Shown: positions 7,601 through 14,573 of the stretch, one piece after another
How the letters are laid out: the number at the start of each line of letters is the position of its first letter
How positions within the stretch are numbered: the stretch's first letter is position 1
DNA from: Zelonia costaricensis
Lineage: Eukaryota > Euglenozoa > Kinetoplastea > Trypanosomatida > Trypanosomatidae
Length of the DNA: 15,567 nt
Reading direction: 5' to 3'
Assembly (NCBI GenBank): GCA_030849075.1
Contig: JASAOO010002976.1
Location: 1-15,567, forward strand
Notes under the pieces: generated by a model
What the model was told of the DNA's origin: nothing
What the model saw: the letters and a program-made list of their open reading frames with translations, nothing else
The model's database searches: none
Translations under genes and position numbers: made by a program

Positions 7601-10600
7601 CATCTCGAACACGACGCAGCCCAGGGCCCACATGTCCGACGCAAACGACGGGTCCTGCGTGCGGATCAGCTCGGGACTCATGTAAAGCGGCGTGCCGCAC
7701 AGCACGCGGTTGTGTGGGGCATCGGCTTCGTCCTCCGTCTCCCCCCAGTCCGTGTCCTCCTCCACCTCCACGTCTCCGTCCTCCTCCTGCTCGTCGTCGT
7801 CTTCGTTGTCGGCGCCGTCCCCGGCAGAGCCGCCGCTGCCGTCGTCCTCATCGCCACCCGAGGACTCCGACGCGGCAGAGTTGGCGCCGCTCTCGCCGCC
7901 GCGCTCTCCACGAGCGCTACCGCCGCCCCCGCCGGCGTCGCCCCACCCTGCTGTCGGCGTCGCTTCGTTCGCGGCGACCCGGCGCGGATCGCGGTGCTGC
8001 TGGTGCGGGTGGCTGCCACGCTGCCGAGCTGCAGGCTGCCCCCGCGGCTTGGCAGCGACGACCTCCTCTTCCTCCTCCTGCGCGTCCTCGGACGAGTGCC
8101 TGGGGTGTCCGTCGCTGCGCTCCTCCGCGCTGCAGGCGGTGAGGAAGCGGCTCGTACCGAAGTCGGTGAGCTTGACACTGCCCTGCTCCGAGACGAGGAT
8201 GTTGGCGCTCTTGAGGTCGCCGTGGACGACGCCCTTGCGCTTCAGGTACTCCAGCCCCTCCAGAATCTGCAGCGTGTACAGGCGAATCACGTTTTCCTCG
8301 AAGGCGCCGAAGTTCTTAATGAGGGTCTGCAGCGTACCGCCCGCCACGTACTCCATGAGCAGGCAGAGCCGCCCGTCCTCGCTGAACTGGAAGCCGAGGA
8401 AGCGGACGATGCGGTGGTGCTGCAGCGTCGTCAGAAAAATGATCTCGCGAAGGTGCTTGCGGAGCAGCGGCGAGGCGGGGTGCTCGTCGCGGCGCGGCGG
8501 CCCCGTCTGTTTTACAGACTGCTCGGCGACCAGGACGGCATCGCGCGTTGTCGCCCTCGCTGCCACCACCGCGGTCGACGTGCGGCCCTCCGCCGACGAC
8601 GGCGAGTCGGCGCTCACCTCCAGCGACTCCTCATTCGCGAAGTCCGCCTGCGCGTGGCTGCCGCCGCCCATGTCGCGCTGCCGCCCTTCCGATCCCGACG
8701 GCGGCCCCGTGGTCGGCGACGCGGACGAGATGGAGACACCAGAGAGGATGTCGGCCTCCGGTGCGCCGCGGGGGCCTGCTGGCGTCGGCGCGGTGAGGTC
8801 GCACGGCCCTAAGCTGACGTTGGTGAGGGCGAGGATCGTGTTCTCGTCGTCAAGGGGGGTCCGTCCAGCTGCCGCTGCGGTTGGGGCCGCGTGTGGAGGC
8901 ACGACTTCCTCGTCCGACGGCGTAGAGGGGGGCTGAAATAGCGGGCCGCCCTTGAGTACCTTGATGGCCACTACCGTCGCCGTGGACACGTCGATGCCCA
9001 TGAACACCTCCCCGCTGGCACCAAAGCCGATGCGGCCGCCCCACTGCAGGTGCCGTAGCGGCAGCACGGCGTAGCGGATCGGCATGTCCGCTGGCACGTC
9101 GCGCATGATGGCGCTGATGGTGCTCACGCTGCCGGTGGTCGCGGTCGTCTGGTTGCTCGACGTGCTCGCCGTGCTGCCGGCGCGGCGCGTGGCGAGGGCG
9201 GCCACCTTGCGCTGCAGCGCGGGCCCGACACCGATGCTCTCGTGGAAGCGCAGCGCTGCGCTGGAAGCGGTGGCGCCGTGGTGAGACCCACTGGACGACG
9301 CGGTCGACCCCTCACGGTCGGGCAGCGCGATGGGGGCGATGAAGCTCTCGCGGATGGACGGCCGGGGGCGCAGCAGCGAGTGCGGCGTGACCACCGCTGA
9401 GAGCGCCCGCGTGGAGCCGGTGCTGGAGGCGCGGGAGCGCGTGCCGTGCGCGGGGGTCACGGCGCTGCTGAGCGGCTGATCCGCACTGACCGGGGCAAGC
9501 GGCGGCAGCGCTCCGGCGGCGAAGGCAGAGGCACCGGAGCCGCGGCGATCGCGGTGGGAGCTGGGTGCGGGTGCGATGGGTGGTGAGTCGTGGGCGCCCC
9601 GGCCGCCGACCTCGTCGTCGTTGTCATCGCCGCTGCGAGGCGGGGAGTCGTACGCCGTGACAGGGTACTCGGGGAAGCGCACGGACTTGTGGTGTGGCTG
9701 TTGCTGCTGCTGCTGTGGCCCTTGCACCGAGCCCGCCGTCGACGTCCTGCCGCCTTCGTCGCCGTCCGTGTCGAAGCGGAGCTGCAGCGGAGTGGGGGGC
9801 AGCCGGCGGGGCAGCGGCGGCGTGCTCTCTGCACCAACGCGTTGCACCCCCAGCAGGTCGGAGGCGGGCTGCGGGGGCTCGGGAGGAAGCCCTTTCATGA
9901 TCGACGCCGGGGCGGCCGCAGCCCCCGCAGCGGCGCTGGCCGCCACGGCCACAGACTCCGGCTCTATTACCGGCATGCCGCCGCGGCCCACCTCCTCCGC
10001 GTGGTAGAGGTGAAAGCAGAAGCGCTCCACGTACGTGTGCTCTGTCGAGAGGGTGGAGAGCAGGGCCGTCAGCATCTGCGTCACGCGCGGGTCGTCGTCA
10101 CTGCCGCGGTGCGGCGCGTGATCACGCTGTGCCTCGGGTTCCGGAACCTCGCCGGCACTGCGCCGACCCTTGCGCTGACGGGCCGTACCCGGGACATTCA
10201 GAGATGCGGTGGGTGCTGTGGCCTTGGCTGCGGTGCGACGCTGTGCCGAGCTGCTGTCGCCGCCACCGCGGCCTGTCCAGCGTGTGTCCTCCTCGTTCTC
10301 GTTGCCTAATTCAGTCCACCCGCGCCCCTCGCCGTCGCCGTCGTCGTCGTCGCTGCTCTGCGCCGTCGGCGTGATGGAGTCGCGCCGCCGACGCTTCTTC
10401 TCGGTCACCCGCACGATGCTGATGTCGTCGCCGTAGTGCAACTCGCAGTACTCGCCGCGGCCGACGAGGACGTCGTTCACGTACGTCCCGTTGGCGCTGC
10501 AGTCGTTCAGGACAACCCGTCGCACGCGCCAGCCGGGCAGCGGATTGCTCGACCTGCTGTTGCTCGCGCTTGACGGGGGCACTTTCTCCTCGTCAGCGTC

Positions 10601-11224
10601 TGCCGTGCTTTGAGAAACGTTTCGGCCACGGCCGCGACGGCGCCGTGCAGTGGGTGTCGCACGACTCGCCTGCGCGTCCCCCTCGCGCGCCGCCATGACC
10701 GCTCTCTCCTCGTCGCCCTCCACGCCCTCCCCCCATTCACCAGAGGACAGGGCGGAGGGGCCGCTGCTGCTGTGGCGCTGATGCGTCCCGTCGGTATTCG
10801 CGTCGCTCCCGAACGGCTCCAGCTCCAGCGCGATCGTGAAGTGCGTGCTGCTCACACGCGGGTCCACCAGTGTGGTGTCGCAGCAGCCGGCACGGCCGAC
10901 GCGCACCATCGTATGCGCGTACGTGCAGTTGAGCGTGGTGTGCTCGGATACGAGGAGGCCCCAGAGGTCGGTGGGCTCGTAGCGGTTGAGGAGGCGGCCC
11001 GAGGGCCCGTAGAGAAGGAAGGGCTCCCTGATGGATGGGTCGATCATGAGCGGTGGCGGCGAGGAGCCGGCGCGGCTGACGATTTGCGTGGCGGCCGTGG
11101 ACGGCATGGAAGAGTGGGACGTGGTCACGCCACTGAAGGGCCCCGGCGTGCGGGGCCGCGGCGACTGCGGCGGCTCGCGCACCACAGGGCCCTCGAACGT
11201 TGCACTGTGGACACGAGGCAGCAT
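4694..11224 (-). CDS. FHA-domain STE11/MAPKKK-like protein kinase, large
   Basis: A 2176-residue predicted Ser/Thr kinase. Residues 88-273 form an FHA domain (G110-R111, S125xxH128, N245-G246) split by about 100 low-complexity residues. The kinase domain spans roughly 724-1350: GxGxxG at 733-738, VAIK lysine K755, helix-C E927, HGD at 1001-1003 followed by LKSAN, DFG at 1021-1023, SPE ending at E1185, helix-F D1197, R1332 and the final HPF at 1341-1343. Subdomain wording (IRLYTLQILEGLEYL, GVVHGDLKSANILV) is closest to STE11/MAPKKK kinases. Long inserts separate K755 from E927, DFG from SPE and the C-lobe helices. The tail (1350-2176) is Pro/Ser/Gln/Ala-rich with a basic cluster near 1828-1832 and a Gly-run near 2080. 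No frame break is seen. The ATG at 11224 is the first in frame and sits 9 nt after an AG acceptor. The FHA domain should read phosphothreonine; substrates and pathway are unknown. All catalytic residues except the HRD arginine are present, so activity is expected. Confidence 0.93.
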   Translation of the reverse strand: MLPRVHSATFEGPVVREPPQSPRPRTPGPFSGVTTSHSSMPSTAATQIVSRAGSSPPPLMIDPSIREPFLLYGPSGRLLNRYEPTDLWGLLVSEHTTLNCTYAHTMVRVGRAGCCDTTLVDPRVSSTHFTIALELEPFGSDANTDGTHQRHSSSGPSALSSGEWGEGVEGDEERAVMAAREGDAQASRATPTARRRRGRGRNVSQSTADADEEKVPPSSASNSRSSNPLPGWRVRRVVLNDCSANGTYVNDVLVGRGEYCELHYGDDISIVRVTEKKRRRRDSITPTAQSSDDDDGDGEGRGWTELGNENEEDTRWTGRGGGDSSSAQRRTAAKATAPTASLNVPGTARQRKGRRSAGEVPEPEAQRDHAPHRGSDDDPRVTQMLTALLSTLSTEHTYVERFCFHLYHAEEVGRGGMPVIEPESVAVAASAAAGAAAAPASIMKGLPPEPPQPASDLLGVQRVGAESTPPLPRRLPPTPLQLRFDTDGDEGGRTSTAGSVQGPQQQQQQPHHKSVRFPEYPVTAYDSPPRSGDDNDDEVGGRGAHDSPPIAPAPSSHRDRRGSGASAFAAGALPPLAPVSADQPLSSAVTPAHGTRSRASSTGSTRALSAVVTPHSLLRPRPSIRESFIAPIALPDREGSTASSSGSHHGATASSAALRFHESIGVGPALQRKVAALATRRAGSTASTSSNQTTATTGSVSTISAIMRDVPADMPIRYAVLPLRHLQWGGRIGFGASGEVFMGIDVSTATVVAIKVLKGGPLFQPPSTPSDEEVVPPHAAPTAAAAGRTPLDDENTILALTNVSLGPCDLTAPTPAGPRGAPEADILSGVSISSASPTTGPPSGSEGRQRDMGGGSHAQADFANEESLEVSADSPSSAEGRTSTAVVAARATTRDAVLVAEQSVKQTGPPRRDEHPASPLLRKHLREIIFLTTLQHHRIVRFLGFQFSEDGRLCLLMEYVAGGTLQTLIKNFGAFEENVIRLYTLQILEGLEYLKRKGVVHGDLKSANILVSEQGSVKLTDFGTSRFLTACSAEERSDGHPRHSSEDAQEEEEEVVAAKPRGQPAARQRGSHPHQQHRDPRRVAANEATPTAGWGDAGGGGGSARGERGGESGANSAASESSGGDEDDGSGGSAGDGADNEDDDEQEEDGDVEVEEDTDWGETEDEADAPHNRVLCGTPLYMSPELIRTQDPSFASDMWALGCVVFEMATGGVLPWRKVHNMTAAAVVWYIGQREEPRDGPSLIDVFAARAKMNPDDSGDDGDGASAMDMEGVHGGEEPGSSNIGAYEDRSQRSSSGSYASSGACVGRWGRTPSPLLIDLLQVTLHMNAAMRPTPAELLQHPFIRNEASDVALERWHAMVAANRRGVLPVLAPRERTEPGAGGEAEDAAQVREVSGSQSRATLRSVRGSKAGSPFETAVVLATSSSASRDGSLRHRASVSPVRTTPPSPQQHHDHAAPAVCVEEVDEGDAVAREKNLAVGELAGRAAPATPQPPLHLRHAPSCSTPSTGTWRSNGARSSGSGGPLIGGSWEDVESFSLSPLPAVASQTRGGTHAAPNAATSQSPSVLGAGNPDSQPLIAEPPRRPPAAAARQRMDLPPPVTAMAATAAAMGAPVPLPVPQQPLMYTGPQWWGPQSFSAPPKVPLPRSRAGAPPPSQRPVAYSMPTTPASMPPGMSTSYMRQHQLFLKQNEQERRRLSLSAPQGTRQTRGRHRTEGAAPLGFAFDAAPVFPPSYQYAVQQPVFDYAPGYSDYNAHVNTQTVEMRLPPGFASQSLSTSQHPYTAGTQPSQRKGQHYGSGTGGSQGVSGVHLHRVPASQATPSQASRASQRKKKKGQASGRHERGRAGGAPDTTLSPPLQPQSPGGGGGGRPARGPVLPSMSLPFAASAPTSAPPSMQPPHPALGGLTMEVGNLTLSSPQSVHAFAQMPSFTTSVSTAGPALTGTAYTGAPGVASAPVLLHPPGLPRHLRSAGPRPPTSSADIAAAEGGAPPSPPLAAMAEGSSNASGVLSDAPGRQRQRRHALASSAVLGRRKHRLRPSHAVAPLQQQRQQRPRQLQRQQRNAARRLRAGAVQRVGVGDGGGGGGGGNSEHTPPLSPQANKKERAHDGDARAATQQETRGTAAAPVSGSKRRLRTSTRVTSRAATRQQLQRRRQQHQQQRARQRSASPEAPPKQTNGG
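7709..8137 (-). other. Acidic insert in the kinase activation loop
   Basis: Residues 1030-1172 lie between DFG (1021-1023) and the GTPLYMSPE motif (1177-1185). Normal spacing between DFG and APE is about 20-35 residues; here it is about 160. The second half (about 1120-1170) is dominated by Asp and Glu with Gly and Ser. The reading frame continues cleanly into GTPLYMSPELI, so this is an in-frame expansion and not an assembly break. Confidence 0.9.
9699..9717 (-). repeat. Polyglutamine (CAG-type) repeat in kinase CDS
   Basis: A short run of about six Gln codons encoded by mixed CAG/CAA near residues 503-508, between the FHA and kinase domains. It is the longest pure trinucleotide-type run in the coding sequence and a likely length-variable site. 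Confidence 0.8.
10406..10963 (-). other. FHA domain of the kinase, interrupted by an insert
   Basis: Residues 88-273. VRVGR (107-111), VSSTHFTI (124-131) and the NGTYVND motif at 245-251 followed by GDDISI (265-270) are the conserved FHA strands and phosphopeptide-binding loops. In ordinary FHA domains the SxxH and NG motifs are about 20 residues apart; here they are 117 apart. The insert is Ser/Thr-, Arg- and acid-rich. Confidence 0.88.
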
Positions 11225-11233
11225 GTCGCGATG

Positions 11234-11290
11234 CTCCGACGCAGGTGCGAGGCGGTCGAAGGGGGGGGGGGGGAGGGAAAGAGAAGAGAC
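11234..11290 (-). promoter_or_regulatory. Spliced-leader acceptor and polypyrimidine tract of the kinase gene
   Basis: The coding strand from 11289 to 11258 is an uninterrupted pyrimidine tract including 13 C (11273-11261). The first AG after it is at 11235-11234. Splicing there leaves a 9-nt 5' UTR before the ATG at 11224 and excludes anything upstream as a start. A second C-rich tract with embedded CAG sites lies at about 11388-11364 and could be an alternative acceptor giving a UTR of roughly 140-150 nt. Sequence layout is visible; use of either site is inferred. Confidence 0.6.
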
Positions 11291-11363
11291 GTGCAAGCGC
11301 GGCCGAGGAGGAACAAACAAAAAGAGAATTCTGCGGTAGGAGAGCGAGGTCCCTGACAGTAGG

Positions 11364-11388
11364 TGGGGGCTGGGGCTGGGGGTGGGGG
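11364..11388 (+). repeat. G-quadruplex-type G tract
   Basis: Four runs of four or five G separated by one- or two-base spacers (CT, CT, T) on the plus strand. This is a textbook intramolecular quadruplex pattern. It lies 140-165 bp upstream of the kinase start; on the coding strand the same bases are a C-rich tract with CAG acceptor-like sites. Confidence 0.8.
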
Positions 11389-11871
11389 AGCGGATGGGGG
11401 CACACAGAGGCAAACGACAAAGAAAAAAGGAGGACCGATGGAAGAATCCAACGCAGAAGCAGCCGCGGAAGGGGCTGCACGCACAGACGGTGTCCCCTCG
11501 AGGCGCACAAACCAGCTAACAACAACAGCAACACGATGCAAAGTCCGCGCAAAAAAAAAAAAATGCTGCTGCACCGGGACGCCGCAACGCGGACTGGCAA
11601 GATGGAGCGGAAGGCGGACCGCAGGACACACAAACACCAAATGACGGCACGCCTCCTTCACCTTTTTCTTCTTGTTTCCTTTGCTCTCGCCCCCTTCAGC
11701 GCCCTTGACGAGAGCAACAGCCAACACAGGCACCGAAAGAGAGGAAGCGGCACTAGAGCTGCAGGAAGGCTGTGCGTGCACGGGAGGGGGAGGGGGAGCG
11801 TTGTCGATGAAGGCACTCTAGAGGGAGACGGTGTAGGAAGAGCGACTGTAGAGAAGCAAAGACGGACGCAG

Positions 11872-11933
11872 ACACACACACACACACACACACAAGCACG
11901 CACACAAGCGCACAAACAGGCACACACACAAAC
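11872..11933. repeat. (CA)n microsatellite, degenerate tail
   Basis: A perfect (AC)n of 23 bases (11872-11894) followed by interrupted CA-rich sequence to about 11933. It lies in the gene-free region upstream of the kinase gene. Confidence 0.9.
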
Positions 11934-12387
11934 GAATCAGGACACAAGCACGCCTCGCTGAGGGAAAGAACCCGTGATTACACACAAAAAAAAGAAGAGA
12001 GGATGAAGAAAACGAGCACAGAACGTTTGCTGCAGCACACGCACAGCGGAAGAGAGAGATGAGTAGAGGAGGAGGGGGGGGGAGGCGGGAGCGGCACCGC
12101 TCACGTCCGTGGCCTTTTGTTTCCTTTACGGCGTGTTACGTACTTGGGGCGTTCGGTAGTCCGCAAAACTCACGTGTCGGTTTTTTTTCTTATTCTTTTT
12201 CTCCTGCCGTCTCCACTCCCGCAGCGCAGATGCGGCAACAACAACAACAAAGGGCAACAACGGATGCTCCCGATCGCGTGCACGACTGGGCGGAGGCAAA
12301 CGTGCGCGGCACCAATGCAACGAGGGAGACAGGGGGGAGGGAAGGGCGGCACGGCGGCACGAGGGCACCACGTGCACGACCGCAGAG

Positions 12388-12413
12388 ACACACACACACA
12401 CACACACACACAC
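12388..12413. repeat. (CA)13 microsatellite
   Basis: A perfect (AC)13 of 26 bases in the same gene-free region. It is complementary to the (GT)9 at 12860-12877, about 450 bp away, so the two can pair within one transcript. Confidence 0.92.
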
Positions 12414-12859
12414 GAACGCACAAAATACACTTCTTGAAAATGCAAGAAAGGAGGGAGAGCAAGAAGAGAAAGGGAAAAGCGACGCACGCGAGGCCGCGCA
12501 CAGGAAGCAGCAGGCTGTGGCTGGGTTGCGCGTGTCAGGGAGAGAGGGAGGGAGGGAGGGGGGGTCGGGGCAGCGCCGATGCCCCGCCTTCAATCCGCTT
12601 CCGCACTGCCGCGCGGAACCCTTCTGTTTTACAGCCGGGTCGAGCGTGTAGCGACTGGCACGCGTCTCCTCGAAGTGACGACTTCCGTCCACACCGCGGA
12701 GAGCGAAGAGGGTGCTGAGAAAAACAAAAGAGTGAGGGAGTAAGGGAAGGAGAGGGAGGAACGGGTGGGGGTTCCCTACAGCGGCCGGAAGCGACGCCCA
12801 CGTGGGCGGCACATGCGACTCTGCGGAGGGTCGGTTGCCCAGCAAGGTCGTGAGTGAGC

Positions 12860-12877
12860 GTGTGTGTGTGTGTGTGT
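12860..12877. repeat. (GT)9 microsatellite
   Basis: A perfect (GT)9 on the plus strand, opposite in orientation to the two (CA)n arrays at 11872 and 12388. The alternating purine-pyrimidine sequence could also adopt Z-DNA. Confidence 0.92.
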
Positions 12878-13590
12878 AGCCGCGAAGCGGTTCAAGTGTG
12901 TTGTGGGAATGAGATGAGGAAGAGAGGATGTGGGGAAGGCGAGAGAGAGAGAGACAGCGTAGCACCCGCAGTGTGGCGGCAGTGGGTGTGCGGCATGAAT
13001 GGGCAGCTCGTGGAGCGCGCCTGACACGGCACTTTTGCGGGGCCCTGAGAGGGTAGGAGGGTTCATAGAGAGAGAGAAGCAATAGCGAGCGACCGCACGT
13101 GAAGAAGCTGCTCTCCCGTTTACAGTCCACCCGCTGCTGCTTTGGTGCATGCTCTCCGCCCCTTCCTGATGTGTACTTGTCTTGGTTCATGTGAAGCCTG
13201 TAAACACGCGCATGCACGGCACGCGGTGGAGAAACGCAAATGCACGCCCACTCACCCACCCACACACACACAAACAAGAAAAGAAGACTTGCCACGGTAA
13301 AGAGCCGCACCGAGCTCATTGCCGTCCTCTTCCACGTCGCGCACCCGTAAGCACCGGAGCCACGACGGAGGATAGACCGGACATCCCTCTTTACCAGCGA
13401 AGTGGGGCAGATACAGGCGCCATCAGAGCTCCTTTACTTTTTCTTTGAGACACGGCGGCACAGTCCGCTGCGCTGCGCCGACCAGAGACGGGCGAAGGCG
13501 GGTTGGGAAGAACGCAGCAGCCAATGCCCGTTTCCGCACCCCGCAGCGCACGCACGAGTCGCCGCCGCCGTCATCGCCTTGGCACGGGCG

Positions 13591-14475
13591 TCATTGCGAG
13601 CGGAAAGGCTGGTAGGCGGGCACCTGCGCGTAGTGCAGCTCCGCGTCTCGGTCGAGCGGCTCTTCAACAAAGAGGGGCCCCATGCCACGGCGCTCCCACT
13701 CCGCCGCCCGCACCGAGGCGTCAGCGTCGTAGCGCTCGCGCAGCTCCGGGTCGTTGTGGAGGTCCATGATGAGCTGCTGCCGAGCAAGCGCCTTGCGGTG
13801 GAGGGCAACGTACGCCTCCCAGCCCTCCCCTTCCACCCCGGTGACCGGCGCCGCCTCGCGCAGAATACCGTGCTGCACCTCCAGCTGCGCCTCTTGGCGG
13901 GCCGTGAGGTCTTCGATCTGGTGCGCGTCGACGTACGGGAAGTCCTCGCTGGCGCCGCTACTGTACTCGAGGGCGTCGGTTGGGCGGCGCAGCGGCGGGT
14001 ACTCGGCCTGCATGTTGCGCAGCTGGGGGACGTCAAGACCAAAGCCGGGCTCATAACCGATCACGGGAGGAGTGAGGGAGGGGCGGCGATAGTTGCCGGG
14101 CGGCTGCTCCGAGTTGAGCAGCACCGCTTCCTCCAGCGCATCCTCCAGCCCGAGCCGCCGCAGCTCCTCCAACGCCTCCGTCATGCGGTCGCAGAGGCGG
14201 CTGAGACGCGCGTCAAAGTTCGCGTCCGCCACGGCGGAGTAGCGGTCGTACGCATTGGCGATGCTGCGCTCTTGATCGACGTCCTGCTGCCGCTTCCGCG
14301 CATCGTTGACGTGGTTCTTCTCGTGGATGTACTCCATCGCGGCCTGCGCCCACTTCTCTTCGCTGCCGACCTTTCCCGCGCTCGCCATGTAGCCGGCGGC
14401 AGTTTGCTTCTTCTGCCACCGCGCTGCCGTGCGAGCGGCTACGGCGAGGCAGGGGCGCGTTGCTGTCAACCACAT
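13591..14475 (-). CDS. Conserved-looking 294-aa protein, predicted mitochondrial
   Basis: I do not recognise the family. The N-terminus (MWLTATRPCLAVAARTAARW) is hydrophobic and Arg-rich with no acidic residue in its first 38 positions, as in a mitochondrial presequence. Residues 39-120 are charged, helix-forming sequence (KWAQAAMEYIHEKN, then ALEELRRLGLEDALEEAV at 101-118). Residues 125-185 are Pro/Gly/Tyr-rich (GYEPGFGLDVP at 140-150). Residues 186-265 are helical again, and the C-terminus is short and Pro/Tyr-containing. There is no transmembrane segment and no known catalytic motif. Non-repetitive composition and balanced codon use set it apart from surrounding low-complexity frames. A soluble mitochondrial protein, perhaps a mitoribosomal or other complex subunit (an mS26-type protein is one guess), would fit but is unproven. 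The ATG at 14475 is the first in frame after a plausible splice acceptor. Confidence 0.88.
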   Translation of the reverse strand: MWLTATRPCLAVAARTAARWQKKQTAAGYMASAGKVGSEEKWAQAAMEYIHEKNHVNDARKRQQDVDQERSIANAYDRYSAVADANFDARLSRLCDRMTEALEELRRLGLEDALEEAVLLNSEQPPGNYRRPSLTPPVIGYEPGFGLDVPQLRNMQAEYPPLRRPTDALEYSSGASEDFPYVDAHQIEDLTARQEAQLEVQHGILREAAPVTGVEGEGWEAYVALHRKALARQQLIMDLHNDPELRERYDADASVRAAEWERRGMGPLFVEEPLDRDAELHYAQVPAYQPFRSQ

Positions 14476-14573
14476 CGCTGCTCCTTCTCGCTCGCCCTTC
14501 TGTGAGTGCGGGTGTGCGTGTGTGTGTTGGCTCGAGTGCCCTCGCTGCGGTGAAGTAGAAGGCTGTGGGGCTC

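Larger units (their letters stand above)
11225..13590. other. Long gene-free region between the 294-aa gene and the kinase gene
   Basis: A 2.37-kb stretch holding the presumed 3' UTR of the 13591-14475 gene and the kinase 5' signals. It contains (CA)n, (GT)n and G/A-rich tracts, an A13 run at about 11550-11562, and a plus-strand T-run at 12180-12187. The minus-strand frame at 13319-12126 (397 codons) is open by composition only. The segment at about 12570-12720 is less simple and more GC-balanced than its surroundings and could be the remnant of an element, but I recognise none. No tRNA or other RNA gene is seen. Confidence 0.65.

Noticed and set aside
5795..8812. A 1005-codon plus-strand open frame antisense to the kinase gene
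   Set aside because: It is a shadow of GC-rich codon bias in the kinase frame. The product is Arg/Ala/Val-rich with no domain, while the opposite strand carries complete FHA and kinase motifs.
11225..11413. 63-residue N-terminal extension of the kinase
   Set aside because: It begins at a GTG, not an ATG, and is encoded by the polypyrimidine tract and acceptor AG that precede the ATG at 11224.
11872..12877. CRISPR-like or direct-repeat array suggested by repeated CA tracts
   Set aside because: They are simple dinucleotide microsatellites with no repeat-spacer periodicity, in a eukaryotic-type locus.
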